A stretch of 64,000 bases of DNA. Source: an uncultured Acidimicrobiaceae bacterium. Its GTDB lineage: Bacteria > Actinomycetota > Acidimicrobiia > Acidimicrobiales > RAAP-2. The position numbers and the translations under genes were made by a program. The notes under the pieces are model-generated. The model saw only the letters and a program-made list of their open reading frames with translations, had not been told where the DNA came from and did not search any database. Location: contig CAIQOJ010000003.1 in NCBI GenBank assembly GCA_903873395.1, positions 1 through 64,000 on the forward strand, in the 5' to 3' direction. Positions 37,359 to 47,068 of this stretch are shown piece by piece; position 1 is the stretch's first letter, and each line of letters opens with the position of its first letter.

Positions 37359-37453
37359 GTCAAGACCTCTGGTCGGTACCCATGAAGGCCGCAGCAGTTG
37401 GTTGGGTTCTGCCTGTCGGTGCGACGACACGGGTGCACCGGCGACCATGTGGG

Positions 37454-38143
37454 TCAGGTCTTGGTGCGCCAACCCCCGTCGATGCGTTGCGGACCGACCT
37501 CATCGAGACCGGGAAAGTCCCGAAGGCGACCGAAACGACCAAGCCGGCCGACGTTCACTCCCGTTGTGGCGGCGCGGAGCATGCGCAAGTCACCGCGGCT
37601 GTTCCCGTAGGCCCAGAGGTGAGCTTCTGCCAACCCGAGTTCGGCCATCACCAGGCGCAGACGGCGAATCTTCTCCTCACCTCGGCAGTTGGCGCCTTCG
37701 TAGCGGCCAGTGAGGTGGCCTGAGGAGTCAACGGCGAGGTGGGTGGCGATGGCGCCGTCGGCGCCCAATCGCACGGCGACAGGTTCGATGTATGCCGCTG
37801 GTGAAGCCGAGACGATGACGACACAGTCGCCTCGCCCTCGATGCCAGTCCAATCGGCGGCGCACATCGGGGCGCAGGTGACTGGTGAGGTGAGCTGCGGC
37901 AAACTCTTCGCCGATTCGCTCGAACCGGGCAGCCTCGACCCCGGCCAGCACACGCCGGAACAGCGTCTCTTTGGTGCGATCGGCTACCGACCCGCCGGCG
38001 ATGGCGGCATGGGCCATCTTGGGGGCGAGTGGGCCGGCTGCCTTGATGACGGTGGCCCGATCAGTGACCGCGGTCAAGAAGTCGAAGACGCTGCCCCCGT
38101 CGGTGAGGGTCCCATCAAAGTCGAATGCGGCGACGTCGGTCAC
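37454..38143 (-). CDS. HAD-IB family phosphatase (SerB-like)
   Basis: AAFDFDGTLTDGGSVFDFL; VIVSASPAAYIEPVA; YGNSRGDLRML. Confidence 0.8.
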   Translation of the reverse strand: MTDVAAFDFDGTLTDGGSVFDFLTAVTDRATVIKAAGPLAPKMAHAAIAGGSVADRTKETLFRRVLAGVEAARFERIGEEFAAAHLTSHLRPDVRRRLDWHRGRGDCVVIVSASPAAYIEPVAVRLGADGAIATHLAVDSSGHLTGRYEGANCRGEEKIRRLRLVMAELGLAEAHLWAYGNSRGDLRMLRAATTGVNVGRLGRFGRLRDFPGLDEVGPQRIDGGWRTKT

Positions 38144-38240
38144 AGACGGGACCCTAGCGACCCGGAGCCACCCCTCTGGTCATCTGCGCAATCGAACCCA
38201 GACCCCGTCTGCGCCCTCTCCGCGGCGCGCTGGCAATCTG

Positions 38241-39146
38241 TCACGTTCCAGCCCTAGGGGGCGACGAGTCCGTAGGACCGACAGGGCTCCCCGTGCCACT
38301 TCTTCCCACCCCAGCGGCAAAGCGGGCGGCGCCGTCAAGGGCTTCGCCGGAGGCCAGGGTGGCCTGCCCAATTCGTGTCTCAAATGCCAGGGCATCGCCC
38401 TCGGACATTCCCCACTGCGCAAGAGCGGAGAGGCGGTCATTGCGCAGACAGACCTGAGGGAGGTTGGCGAGATCTTCTGCCAAGGAAAGGGCGGCCTCGA
38501 GCGCTTGACCACTCGGGACCAACCGATCGACAAGCCCGATGGCCAGGGCTTCGGGGCCAGCTACTTCGCGACCGGTGAGAATCAAGTCCATGGCACGGCC
38601 ATGGCCGACGATGCGGGGGAGACGCACGGTGCCGCCATCTACAAGGGGAACACCGAAACGCCGACAGAACACCCCCATGCGGGCGTCGATGGCGGCCACC
38701 CGAAGGTCGCACCACAGTGCGAGTTCGAGGCCTCCTGCTACCGCCCAACCTTCGATCGCCGCGATCACGGGCTTGGTGAGGAGCATCCGAGTCGGCCCCA
38801 TCGGCCCAGGGCCATCTTCGGTCACCCGGTTCCCCGTACCCGAGGCGATGGCTTGGAGATCTGCTCCAGCACAAAAAGTGCCTGATGCACCGGTGAGGAT
38901 GGCCACCGACGCCCCATCGTCGCGGGTAAAGGCCTCGAATGCCGCTTCGAGGGCATCTGCTGTTGGCCGGTCGACGGCGTTGCGACGGTGCGGTCGATGG
39001 ATGGTGATGACGGTTACCGCACCGTGGTGATCGATGACCACGGCGTCCTCGGGCCGGTCGGTTGGCTGCGGCGGAGCAGGCGACCCAGCGCGGGGACCAT
39101 CTGGTCTGGTCCCTTGCCGTGGGCTCGGCCTCTGATTTGTTGACAT
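38241..39146 (-). CDS. Enoyl-CoA hydratase/isomerase family protein
   Basis: TIHRPHRRNAVDRPTADALEAAF; LTGASGTFCAGADLQAI; KPVIAAIEGWAVAGGLELALWCDLRVA. Confidence 0.85.
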   Translation of the reverse strand: MSTNQRPSPRQGTRPDGPRAGSPAPPQPTDRPEDAVVIDHHGAVTVITIHRPHRRNAVDRPTADALEAAFEAFTRDDGASVAILTGASGTFCAGADLQAIASGTGNRVTEDGPGPMGPTRMLLTKPVIAAIEGWAVAGGLELALWCDLRVAAIDARMGVFCRRFGVPLVDGGTVRLPRIVGHGRAMDLILTGREVAGPEALAIGLVDRLVPSGQALEAALSLAEDLANLPQVCLRNDRLSALAQWGMSEGDALAFETRIGQATLASGEALDGAARFAAGVGRSGTGSPVGPTDSSPPRAGT

Positions 39147-39293
39147 GCCCCAGCATGCTTGCTCGCCCCACGGGAATGGGGGAGGTGCCACATTGGCGCG
39201 TGCTGACGGAGTTGGAACGGCGAGATCACGACGATGAGCGCTGGCTGCTGGCATCCCGACGGGGATGCCCGAGAATCGAGGTGCTGGGTGCGG

Positions 39294-39332
39294 AAGCGGT
39301 GGAGGGAAGCGGTGGAGCGAAGCGGTGGAGGG
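39294..39332. repeat. 13-bp tandem repeat x3 (AAGCGGTGGAGSG)
   Basis: AAGCGGTGGAGGG-AAGCGGTGGAGCG-AAGCGGTGGAGGG. Confidence 0.9.
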
Positions 39333-39531
39333 GGGAGTAGGTGACTAGCCATGCCACTAGGTGGCCGGGCAGTCGAACCAAGGAGACCAAGATGTTGCCT
39401 CCACATCAACGGGGTGTGATTGCCGCGAATATCGCTGGAGAACGACACCACCCAGCGTGGCAAAAGGGTGCGAAGTTCTCCGACGCTGTGGTAGGCAACA
39501 CCTAGTGGCACGGGTAGCGGAGGAAAGCAAC

Positions 39532-41556
39532 ATGGGCCGTCTGCGCTCCGTCTTGACTCGGGGTTCGATCGCCGGGATCCTGGCGGTGGCTACAGCGGTA
39601 GTGGGCGTTGTCGCCGGTGCACCCGATCGTGCCCATGCTGCACGAACGGGCGGTTCGCCAGCGGCAATCACCTCGATGACCGTGACGCCCGTGGTGAGCG
39701 CGTCCTCGGGTGCGTTCTACGGCGGCAGTCTCGTCATCCGGGCCACCTTTTCTGGGGCCGTAAGTTGCGCTTTTAACGCCACGCCGGTCATCCAGGGCCT
39801 TCCCGTGACGATTCCTTGCACCTCTGGATCGGTCGAAGTTCCTGTCTCTGCCGCCTACAACACGGGAAGTGCCCCGCAGCGCTACGTCGTGCGACTGAGG
39901 ACGACAAACGCCGCCGGTGGCGTGTCCTCCCGTGCGGTGTCCGGTGCCGTGCAGCCGCTTCCGCTGATCAGTGGGGTGACCGCTGTGGCTGCGACCCCCG
40001 ACAGTCGCTGCGCTCTCGTCACCGATGGGGCGATTCGGTGCTGGGGGAGCAATGACGCAGGTCAGCTGGGTAGCGGTTCGACCTCGGGTCCGGATACCTG
40101 TCCGACGGCAGGGGCAGCTGGTCGTCCCTGCTCGTTGTTGGCCAGGAAAGTCGTGGGGTTGGACGGAACGGGATGGCTCCAAGGTGCGACTGCGTTGGCG
40201 TCCACTGGGGCTGGCTACTGCGCTGCCGTGCGCTCGATTGGCGTCGTGTGTTGGGGCTCCAATGCTTCTGGTCAGTTGGGCAACGGCTCAACCACGGGGG
40301 CGACGATCTGCTGGTCCGGGGTCACCTGTTCGGCCACTCCGACCCCCGTTGCCGCACGTGCGCTTGCTTCGAGGTCGGTCATCTCGCTGACTGGTCTGGG
40401 ATCCGGCGGCGGTGTCTGTGCGGTCACCACCGGTGGGCATGTGGCTTGCTGGGGACGTGATGATGCTGGTGAGGTAGGCGACGGATCACCTGCGTCGGCA
40501 GTGTGTGCAGCGGGTCCTTGCACGCCGCAGCCTGAGCCTGTCGTGACCACTTTTGCCGCACTGGCTGGTGCCGGTGCGCCTTCGCCACTGAGCGATGTGC
40601 GCACCGTGGTGAGTGCGCCGGGCTCGAGTAGTTGGTGTGCAGTGCTGACCTGGGGAGGCATCGACTGCTGGGGCGATGGAGCAGATGGCGCATTGGGATC
40701 CCAACGTCTGGTCTCGAGCAATGTCGCCCTTCCGGTGACCAGCGCACTGGGCGCAGGCTTGCTTCTAGGTGCTCAGCAGGTAACCGGCTCGGGGGCTGGT
40801 TTGGGATCCGGATCAGGATCGGGCACCCCAGCCGGCTACTGCGCCCGCCTGGTTCTTGGTTCGGTGGCGTGCTGGGGCAGCAACGGACTTGGTCAGCTAG
40901 GTGCAGGCGGGGGAGGAACTTCGGATCTTCGCTGTACCAATACGGACCGGCCCTGCTCCGCCACACCAGTCCTCGTTCGAGCGGCCCGCCCGGTTGCCCA
41001 GGCGGGCAGCACATCGTCCGTCGGACCGTTGACGTCAGCGATCGACATCGCTGGCGCGGCTTCGGGTTACTGCGTCGTGGTGGCCACTGGAGGATCGGCC
41101 TGTTGGGGGGCGAACATCGCTGGATCCTTAGGTGATGGATCGACTTCAGGTCCGCTGGACTGCGGCCCCCTGTGGTGCAGTCCGACTCCCGTCGAGGTGC
41201 ACAGTGTCACGGGCTCGGGCACGTTGACCCAGGCTCAGTCGATCACATCCGATGGAGCGACGATCTGTGTGATGCGCTTGCAAGCCAGGGCCGCCTGTTG
41301 GGGTGCAGGCACCCGAGGGCAGATCGGGGCCTACGCCAATCCTCTTGCCAACACCCCCGTGCCGGTTCAGGTGCAGGGGGTCGGTGGGCGTTCGGCCTTG
41401 ACGGGCATCGAGTCAATGCAGCAGTCGCACGGCTCGACGTGCGCCATCCTGCTCTCCCAAGGTCTGCTCTGCTGGGGCATCGGCTCGACTGGCCAGCTCG
41501 GTTCAGGAGCGAGTGCCGACCGGTCGCTTCCCGATCAGGTGTGGGCCGCCAACTGA
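39532..41556 (+). CDS. Secreted RCC1-repeat beta-propeller protein
   Basis: Signal segment; eight C-x9-CWG...GQLG.GS repeats (e.g. CALVTDGAIRCWGSNDAGQLGSGST). Confidence 0.85.
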   Translation: MGRLRSVLTRGSIAGILAVATAVVGVVAGAPDRAHAARTGGSPAAITSMTVTPVVSASSGAFYGGSLVIRATFSGAVSCAFNATPVIQGLPVTIPCTSGSVEVPVSAAYNTGSAPQRYVVRLRTTNAAGGVSSRAVSGAVQPLPLISGVTAVAATPDSRCALVTDGAIRCWGSNDAGQLGSGSTSGPDTCPTAGAAGRPCSLLARKVVGLDGTGWLQGATALASTGAGYCAAVRSIGVVCWGSNASGQLGNGSTTGATICWSGVTCSATPTPVAARALASRSVISLTGLGSGGGVCAVTTGGHVACWGRDDAGEVGDGSPASAVCAAGPCTPQPEPVVTTFAALAGAGAPSPLSDVRTVVSAPGSSSWCAVLTWGGIDCWGDGADGALGSQRLVSSNVALPVTSALGAGLLLGAQQVTGSGAGLGSGSGSGTPAGYCARLVLGSVACWGSNGLGQLGAGGGGTSDLRCTNTDRPCSATPVLVRAARPVAQAGSTSSVGPLTSAIDIAGAASGYCVVVATGGSACWGANIAGSLGDGSTSGPLDCGPLWCSPTPVEVHSVTGSGTLTQAQSITSDGATICVMRLQARAACWGAGTRGQIGAYANPLANTPVPVQVQGVGGRSALTGIESMQQSHGSTCAILLSQGLLCWGIGSTGQLGSGASADRSLPDQVWAAN

Positions 41557-41594
41557 GCTAGTCCTGTCGCGTCGCCAATACCTGACAAATCTGG

Positions 41595-41623
41595 TCGACA
41601 ATTGGGACAACTGCGGCTAAGGT
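41595..41623 (+). promoter_or_regulatory. Candidate sigma-70 promoter TCGACA-N17-TAAGGT
   Basis: -35/-10-like hexamers with 17-bp spacing, ~150 bp upstream of peroxiredoxin. Confidence 0.4.
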
Positions 41624-41773
41624 AGGCGTTCGCAGATCCGAGACCCATCGCCGAGGGCCGTGTGCCCCGACGATCGACCTGATGATCACGCCTCGCGCTG
41701 GACCGGCACGTCGGGCGGACTGCACAACGAATCCCACCCCAACGCATACATACGACGCAGCAAGGAGCGACAG

Positions 41774-42409
41774 ATGGCTATCCGCCTGGGCGACGAGGCC
41801 CCCGACTTCACCGCCGACACCACCGAGGGAACTATCAGTTTCCACGACTACCTAGGGGACAGCTGGGGCGTGCTGTTCTCCCATCCCAAGGACTTCACGC
41901 CGGTGTGCACGACCGAGCTTGGGGCATTTTCGGCAGCCAAGGCCGAGTTCGACAAGCGAAATGCCAAGCTGATCGGTCTCTCGGTCGATGACGTCGAGTC
42001 TCACGGCAAGTGGGCTGGTGATATCGAGGAGACTCAGGGCACTGCGCTGAACTTCCCGCTCATCGGTGATGAGGACCGCAAGGTGGCCGACCTGTACGAC
42101 ATGATCCACCCCAATGCCAACGACACGCTGACCGTGCGCTCCGTCTTTATCGTCGGGCCGGACAAGAAGGTCAAACTGACCTTGACGTATCCGGCATCGA
42201 CCGGACGGAACGTGACCGAAGTACTTCGGGTCCTCGACTCCCTGCAGTTGACCTCTGACTACAAGGTTGCCACCCCCGTGAACTGGACCGACGGCCAGGA
42301 CGTGATCGTGGTGCCGGCACTGTCCGACGAGGAGGCCACCGAGCGCTTCCCCAAGGGATTTACGGCGCTGAAGCCGTACCTGCGGGTCACCCCCCAGCCC
42401 AACAAGTAG
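41774..42409 (+). CDS. Peroxiredoxin (AhpC/TSA, 1-Cys type)
   Basis: [58 protein letters not shown]. Confidence 0.92.
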   Translation: MAIRLGDEAPDFTADTTEGTISFHDYLGDSWGVLFSHPKDFTPVCTTELGAFSAAKAEFDKRNAKLIGLSVDDVESHGKWAGDIEETQGTALNFPLIGDEDRKVADLYDMIHPNANDTLTVRSVFIVGPDKKVKLTLTYPASTGRNVTEVLRVLDSLQLTSDYKVATPVNWTDGQDVIVVPALSDEEATERFPKGFTALKPYLRVTPQPNK

Positions 42410-42439
42410 TTCCCCGGACTCAACCACCGAGCCAGGCGT

Positions 42440-42473
42440 CGCCAGAACCCGGTCACTCGGCCGGGTTCTGGCG
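42440..42473. terminator. Terminator hairpin after peroxiredoxin
   Basis: 13-bp perfect stem CGCCAGAACCCGG-TCACTCGG-CCGGGTTCTGGCG. Confidence 0.7.
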
Positions 42474-42701
42474 CGCCAGCCAACGTGCGCTGCGGGCAAA
42501 GCCCATGACGAGGTACGCGAATCCGTGCCGTGCCTACCACGGTCACACGCAGGCCCTGGAGGCTCACGCGGGTCATGCGTCGTGGCTCTCCGACAAGGCA
42601 GATTCGTCGGTGATGGCCATCGGAGAGTCCTGCTGCTAGCATCTACCGGTCGGCGTGGAGCGTCCGTCGACACCCCACGAATTCAGAGGTCTTCATTACC
42701 C

Positions 42702-42959
42702 ATGCCAGACAAGCAGGCAACAATCACCGAGTATCGGCTCCATGACACGGACACCGGTTCGCCCGAGGTTCAGATCGCCATTCTTAGTGAGCGCATCAGT
42801 CACCTCACCGAGCACCTCAAGGTGCACAAGGGCGACCACCACACCCGTCGTGGCCTGCTCAAACTGATCGGCCGGCGCCGTCGCCTTCTCGACTACGTCG
42901 AGAAGAACGATGTTGAGCGCTACCGACAGATCATTACCCGCCTCGGCCTTCGCCGCTAG
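42702..42959 (+). CDS. rpsO: 30S ribosomal protein S15
   Basis: [51 protein letters not shown]. Confidence 0.97.
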   Translation: MPDKQATITEYRLHDTDTGSPEVQIAILSERISHLTEHLKVHKGDHHTRRGLLKLIGRRRRLLDYVEKNDVERYRQIITRLGLRR

Positions 42960-42974
42960 GGATCTAGATCGACT

Positions 42975-43000
42975 CACCGCCCGGCTACGGCCGGGCGGTG
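42975..43000 (+). terminator. Hairpin between rpsO and pnp
   Basis: CACCGCCCGGCTACGGCCGGGCGGTG inverted repeat. Confidence 0.6.
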
Positions 43001-43117
43001 GCATTTCCGCCGTCGGCATCCGTCGATGGTTTGCAGGTGGCCTCCGGCCCTTGCCGCAGGACCCGGGCCGCAATCGGCGGACTCGGCGCATCACCCACAG
43101 ATTGGACTTCCGACGAG

Positions 43118-43178
43118 GTCAGTCACCAGTTGCCGGCCACCTGACTAGCGGTCAGGCCGCCGACAACTGGGAACTGAC
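43118..43178 (+). promoter_or_regulatory. Long structured hairpin in pnp 5' leader (putative RNase III/PNPase autoregulation element)
   Basis: GTCAGT-CA-CCAGTTG ... CCTGAC-TAGCG-GTCAGG ... CAACTGG-GA-ACTGAC nested pairing, 31 bp upstream of pnp ATG. Confidence 0.6.
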
Positions 43179-43208
43179 ACAGGGGGTCCCCGAACACCAA
43201 GGAGCGTC

Positions 43209-45638
43209 ATGGCAGACGCCATTACTGTTTCCGCCCCCATCGGGGGCACCGACAAGACCCTGACCTTTGAGACGGGAAAGCTTGCCCAGCTTGCTGACGG
43301 CGCAGTCGTCGGCCGCATTGGCGACACCGTCCTGCTGGCCACGGCCACCGCTGCTCGTTCAGTGCGTGAGGGGGCAGACTTCTTCCCGCTTACCGTTGAC
43401 ATCGAAGAGCGGACCTACGCAGCTGGCAAGATCCCGGGCTCGTTCTTCCGCCGAGAGGGAAAGTCGTCCGACCAGGCCATCTTGACCTGCCGCCTGATCG
43501 ACCGTCCTCTGCGCCCGTCCTTCCCCAAGGGTTTCCGCAATGAGGTCCACATCGTGGGAACCATCTTCGGTGCCGACCAGGTGAACCCGCACGACGTGCT
43601 GGCAATCAACTCGGCTTCGGCGGCTCTCATGCTCTCGGGCATCCCCTTCGATGGCCCCATCGGTGCCGTTCGGGTTGCGTACTCGACCGATGGCGTATGG
43701 ATTCCGCACCCGACATTCGACGAAGGTGACGATTCGACGTTCGAGTTGGTCGTGGCCGGCCGGGCGCTCGACGAGACGGCGGAGTCCGACATCGCCATCA
43801 TGATGGTCGAAGCCGGTGGTTCCGAGCGCTCGTTCCAGTTCTACGCCGATGGTGCTCCCCAGGTCGATGAGGAGACCTTGGCCGACGGCCTCGATGCCGC
43901 CAAGCAGTGGATCCGCGAGTCGATCGTTCTCCAGCGCGAGCTGGTTGCTGCGTATGTGGCCGCCAACGGACCGATCGAGACGATCGAGTACTCGACGTTG
44001 TCGGACTATGGCGACGACGTCTGGAGTCGGGTCGAGGCTGTCGGCACTGACGGCCTTGCTGCCGCCAACATCCTCACCCCCAAGGCCGAGCGGAACGCTG
44101 CTCTCGCCGAGGTGACCAGCTCTGTCGTGTCTCAGCTGTCCGGCGAGTTTCCCGGCCGCGAAGGCGAGATCAAGGCAGCAGTGCGCAGCCTCACCAAGAA
44201 GTTGGTGCGCAAGCGCATTGTTGAAGAAGGTCTGCGCATCGACGGTAGGACCACTGCGGAGATCCGCCCCCTTTCGGCAGAGGTCGACCTCTTCCCGACG
44301 GCTCATGGCTCGGCCCTCTTCCAGCGTGGCGAGACTCAGGTCCTCAACGTGACGACCCTGGGCATGCCTCGCATGAACCAGCTGCTCGACACCATCACCC
44401 CTGATGACTCCAAGCGGTACATGCATCACTACAACTTCCCGCCGTTCTCGACGGGGGAGACCGGGTTCATGCGCGGCCCCAAGCGTCGTGAGATTGGACA
44501 CGGGCTGTTGGCAGAGCGGGCCCTGCTTCCCGTCGTTCCTTATCAGGAAGACTTTCCGTACACCCTGCGTCTGGTGTCGGACGTGCTGTCGTCCAACGGC
44601 TCCACCTCGATGGCTTCGGTCTGTGGATCGACGCTTTCGATGATGGCCGCCGGCGTGCCACTGAAGGCCCCGGTGGCCGGGATTGCCATGGGTCTGGTCT
44701 ACGAGGGTGGCAACTACGTCACGCTGACCGACATCTTGGGCGCCGAGGATGCCTTTGGTGACATGGACTTCAAGGTCGCTGGCACGCGTGATGTCGTCAC
44801 CGCCTTGCAGCTCGACACCAAGATCGACGGCCTCCCCGCCGATGTCCTGGCTCAGGCGCTTCGCCAAGCCAAGGATGCCCGCATGGCCATCTTGGATGTC
44901 ATGGAGGCAGCCATCGCCGAGCCTCGGTCCGATGTGGCCGCTTCGGCACCGAAGATCGTCTCGTTCGAGATCCCCATGGACAAGATCGGTGAGGTCATCG
45001 GACCCAAGGGCAAGGTCATCAACGCCCTGCAGCTCGAGACCGGTGCTGACATTGCCGTCGACGATGACGGCGTCGTGGGTACGGTGACCATTGGGGCCAA
45101 GGACGGCAACGCCGTAGAGGAAGCCCGCCGTCGCATCGCCACCATCCTTGACCCACCACTGGCCGAGGTTGGCGCCACCTACATGGGCAAGGTCGTCAAC
45201 ATCACCAAGTTCGGTGCCTTCGTCAACATCCTTCCGGGTCGTGACGGCCTCCTGCACATCTCCAAGATGGGTCAGGGTCGCCGTATCGAGCGGGTGGAGG
45301 ACCTCTTTGAGCTCGGCCAGCCGGTCGAGGTCAAGGTGGACGACATCGATCCTCAGGGCAAGGTGTCGCTGTCGCTCGCCGGGGAGGCACCCGAGGCCAA
45401 GTCTGGTGGCGACGCCGGTAGCGGTGATGCCGGTCGCAGCCGAGGGGATCACGCCGATCCCGATGGCGCCGATGATGATCGGGGTCCTCGTCGGGGAGCC
45501 GCTCCTGCCGCCGCCTCGTTCGAGGATGCGTTCGAAGAAGAGCTCGTCCAGGAGTTCGGGGATCTCGGTCCTGCCGCCGAGTCCAACGACCGGCCCGCAG
45601 GCGACCGCGGTGGCCGGGGCGGTCGTCGTCGTCGTTGA
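43209..45638 (+). CDS. pnp: Polyribonucleotide nucleotidyltransferase
   Basis: RNase PH domains plus C-terminal KH and S1 (PMDKIGEVIGPKGKVINALQLETGADIAVDDDG; GATYMGKVVNITKFGAFVNILPGRDGLLHIS). Confidence 0.97.
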   Translation: MADAITVSAPIGGTDKTLTFETGKLAQLADGAVVGRIGDTVLLATATAARSVREGADFFPLTVDIEERTYAAGKIPGSFFRREGKSSDQAILTCRLIDRPLRPSFPKGFRNEVHIVGTIFGADQVNPHDVLAINSASAALMLSGIPFDGPIGAVRVAYSTDGVWIPHPTFDEGDDSTFELVVAGRALDETAESDIAIMMVEAGGSERSFQFYADGAPQVDEETLADGLDAAKQWIRESIVLQRELVAAYVAANGPIETIEYSTLSDYGDDVWSRVEAVGTDGLAAANILTPKAERNAALAEVTSSVVSQLSGEFPGREGEIKAAVRSLTKKLVRKRIVEEGLRIDGRTTAEIRPLSAEVDLFPTAHGSALFQRGETQVLNVTTLGMPRMNQLLDTITPDDSKRYMHHYNFPPFSTGETGFMRGPKRREIGHGLLAERALLPVVPYQEDFPYTLRLVSDVLSSNGSTSMASVCGSTLSMMAAGVPLKAPVAGIAMGLVYEGGNYVTLTDILGAEDAFGDMDFKVAGTRDVVTALQLDTKIDGLPADVLAQALRQAKDARMAILDVMEAAIAEPRSDVAASAPKIVSFEIPMDKIGEVIGPKGKVINALQLETGADIAVDDDGVVGTVTIGAKDGNAVEEARRRIATILDPPLAEVGATYMGKVVNITKFGAFVNILPGRDGLLHISKMGQGRRIERVEDLFELGQPVEVKVDDIDPQGKVSLSLAGEAPEAKSGGDAGSGDAGRSRGDHADPDGADDDRGPRRGAAPAAASFEDAFEEELVQEFGDLGPAAESNDRPAGDRGGRGGRRRR

Positions 45639-45651
45639 TGGACTTTTCGAT

Positions 45652-45681
45652 CAGCGGGTCGGCCCTGGGGCCGGCCCGCTG
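45652..45681 (+). terminator. Terminator hairpin after pnp
   Basis: 13-bp stem (one G-U) CAGCGGGTCGGCC-CTGG-GGCCGGCCCGCTG followed by TTT. Confidence 0.65.
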
Positions 45682-45743
45682 TTTGGAATCCAACGGCAAC
45701 GCACGATGATCCTGGACGCTGTTGTGCACCCGATGAGTGCATC

Positions 45744-47000
45744 ATGATGGTCACCGAGGTCCTCTCGACGGGACTGAGTGTGGTGACAGAAGCCATGACG
45801 GAGGCCCGCTCGGTCTCCATCGGGTTCTGGGTCGGAACGGGATCTCGTGACGAATCCGACGAGGATGCCGGTGCCAGTCATCTCTTGGAGCACTTGCTCT
45901 TCAAAGGCACCGACTCCCGCACAGCATCGGGATTGGCTGAGGAGGTCGACGAGGTCGGAGGGGACTTCAACGCCTTCACGGCCAAGGAGTACACCGCCTT
46001 TTACATCCGACTGCTGGCCGAGCATCTCGACCTGGGCCTCGACGTCTTGTCGGACATCCTGTGGCGCCCCGCACTTCGGGCCGAGGACCTCGAATCCGAA
46101 CGACAGGTCGTGCTCGACGAGATCTTGATGCACGCTGATGAGCCCGGTGACCAAGTCGGCGAACAGGCTTCGGCATCGCTGTTTCCTGGGCATCCGCTCG
46201 GTCGTGATGTTCTGGGGACCGAAGCATCCGTCGGAGCGATGACGGCTGATGGGATCCGCACCTTCTTCGACCGGCACTATCAGCCCGGCAACATGGTGGT
46301 GGCAGCAGCTGGAGACCTTGATCATGAGACCGTGGTCAGGGGCCTCATCTCCCGGATCGGTGAATCGACGGGCGGAGCACCGCCGGACCGGGTTGCACCT
46401 GGGTCTAGCGTTGTGCCGCTGGCCGTCACGAGGCGTCCGACCGAGCAGGTCCATCTCATGCTTTCGTTGCGATCGACCAACCGATCCGATCCGGGACGCT
46501 ATGCACTCGCTGTGTTGAACCACGCACTCGGCGGGGGACTGTCAAGTCGCCTGTTCCAAGAGATCCGGGAGCGGCGGGCGCTGGCTTACTCGGTCTGGTC
46601 GGACCGAGCCGCCTATCACGACGCAGGAGTGCTCAGTCTGGGGTTGGGCACCTCACCAGAGCATGTTGGCGAAGCCCTCGATGTCATGTGTGACCAACTC
46701 AACGATGTGGCCGAGCACGGAATCACCGAGAGGGAACTCGCCATCGCCAAGGGAAACCTGCGTGCGGATACCTTGTTGACGTGCGAGGACTCAGGGGCTC
46801 GGATGAGTCGCATCGGAGCCAGTCGCCTTCTTCATGGCGATGTCATCGAGATTGACGACCTCATCGGCCGGATCGCATCACTCACCCTGGACGACGTACG
46901 CACGGAGGCTCGTCGGCTGGTCGGTGCACCGCGCACGCTCTCGGTGGTCGGACCCGTCGATGAAGACTCGTTCGACATCGGCGCACTCGGCCTGGGCTGA
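45744..47000 (+). CDS. M16 family zinc metallopeptidase
   Basis: HLLEHLLFKGT (HxxEH), FNAFTAKEYTAFYIRLL. Confidence 0.92.
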   Translation: MMVTEVLSTGLSVVTEAMTEARSVSIGFWVGTGSRDESDEDAGASHLLEHLLFKGTDSRTASGLAEEVDEVGGDFNAFTAKEYTAFYIRLLAEHLDLGLDVLSDILWRPALRAEDLESERQVVLDEILMHADEPGDQVGEQASASLFPGHPLGRDVLGTEASVGAMTADGIRTFFDRHYQPGNMVVAAAGDLDHETVVRGLISRIGESTGGAPPDRVAPGSSVVPLAVTRRPTEQVHLMLSLRSTNRSDPGRYALAVLNHALGGGLSSRLFQEIRERRALAYSVWSDRAAYHDAGVLSLGLGTSPEHVGEALDVMCDQLNDVAEHGITERELAIAKGNLRADTLLTCEDSGARMSRIGASRLLHGDVIEIDDLIGRIASLTLDDVRTEARRLVGAPRTLSVVGPVDEDSFDIGALGLG

Positions 47001-47068
47001 CGGGCACTACCGGACTCGGGCGACGGTCAGGCTGCCCTGCCTTGCGCACCCTTGGCTAGGGTCAGGAC

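Noticed and set aside
43359-45452. 697-aa minus-strand ORF antisense to pnp
   Set aside because: GC-rich shadow ORF; plus-strand pnp is an unambiguous full-length gene and the antisense translation has no recognisable domain.
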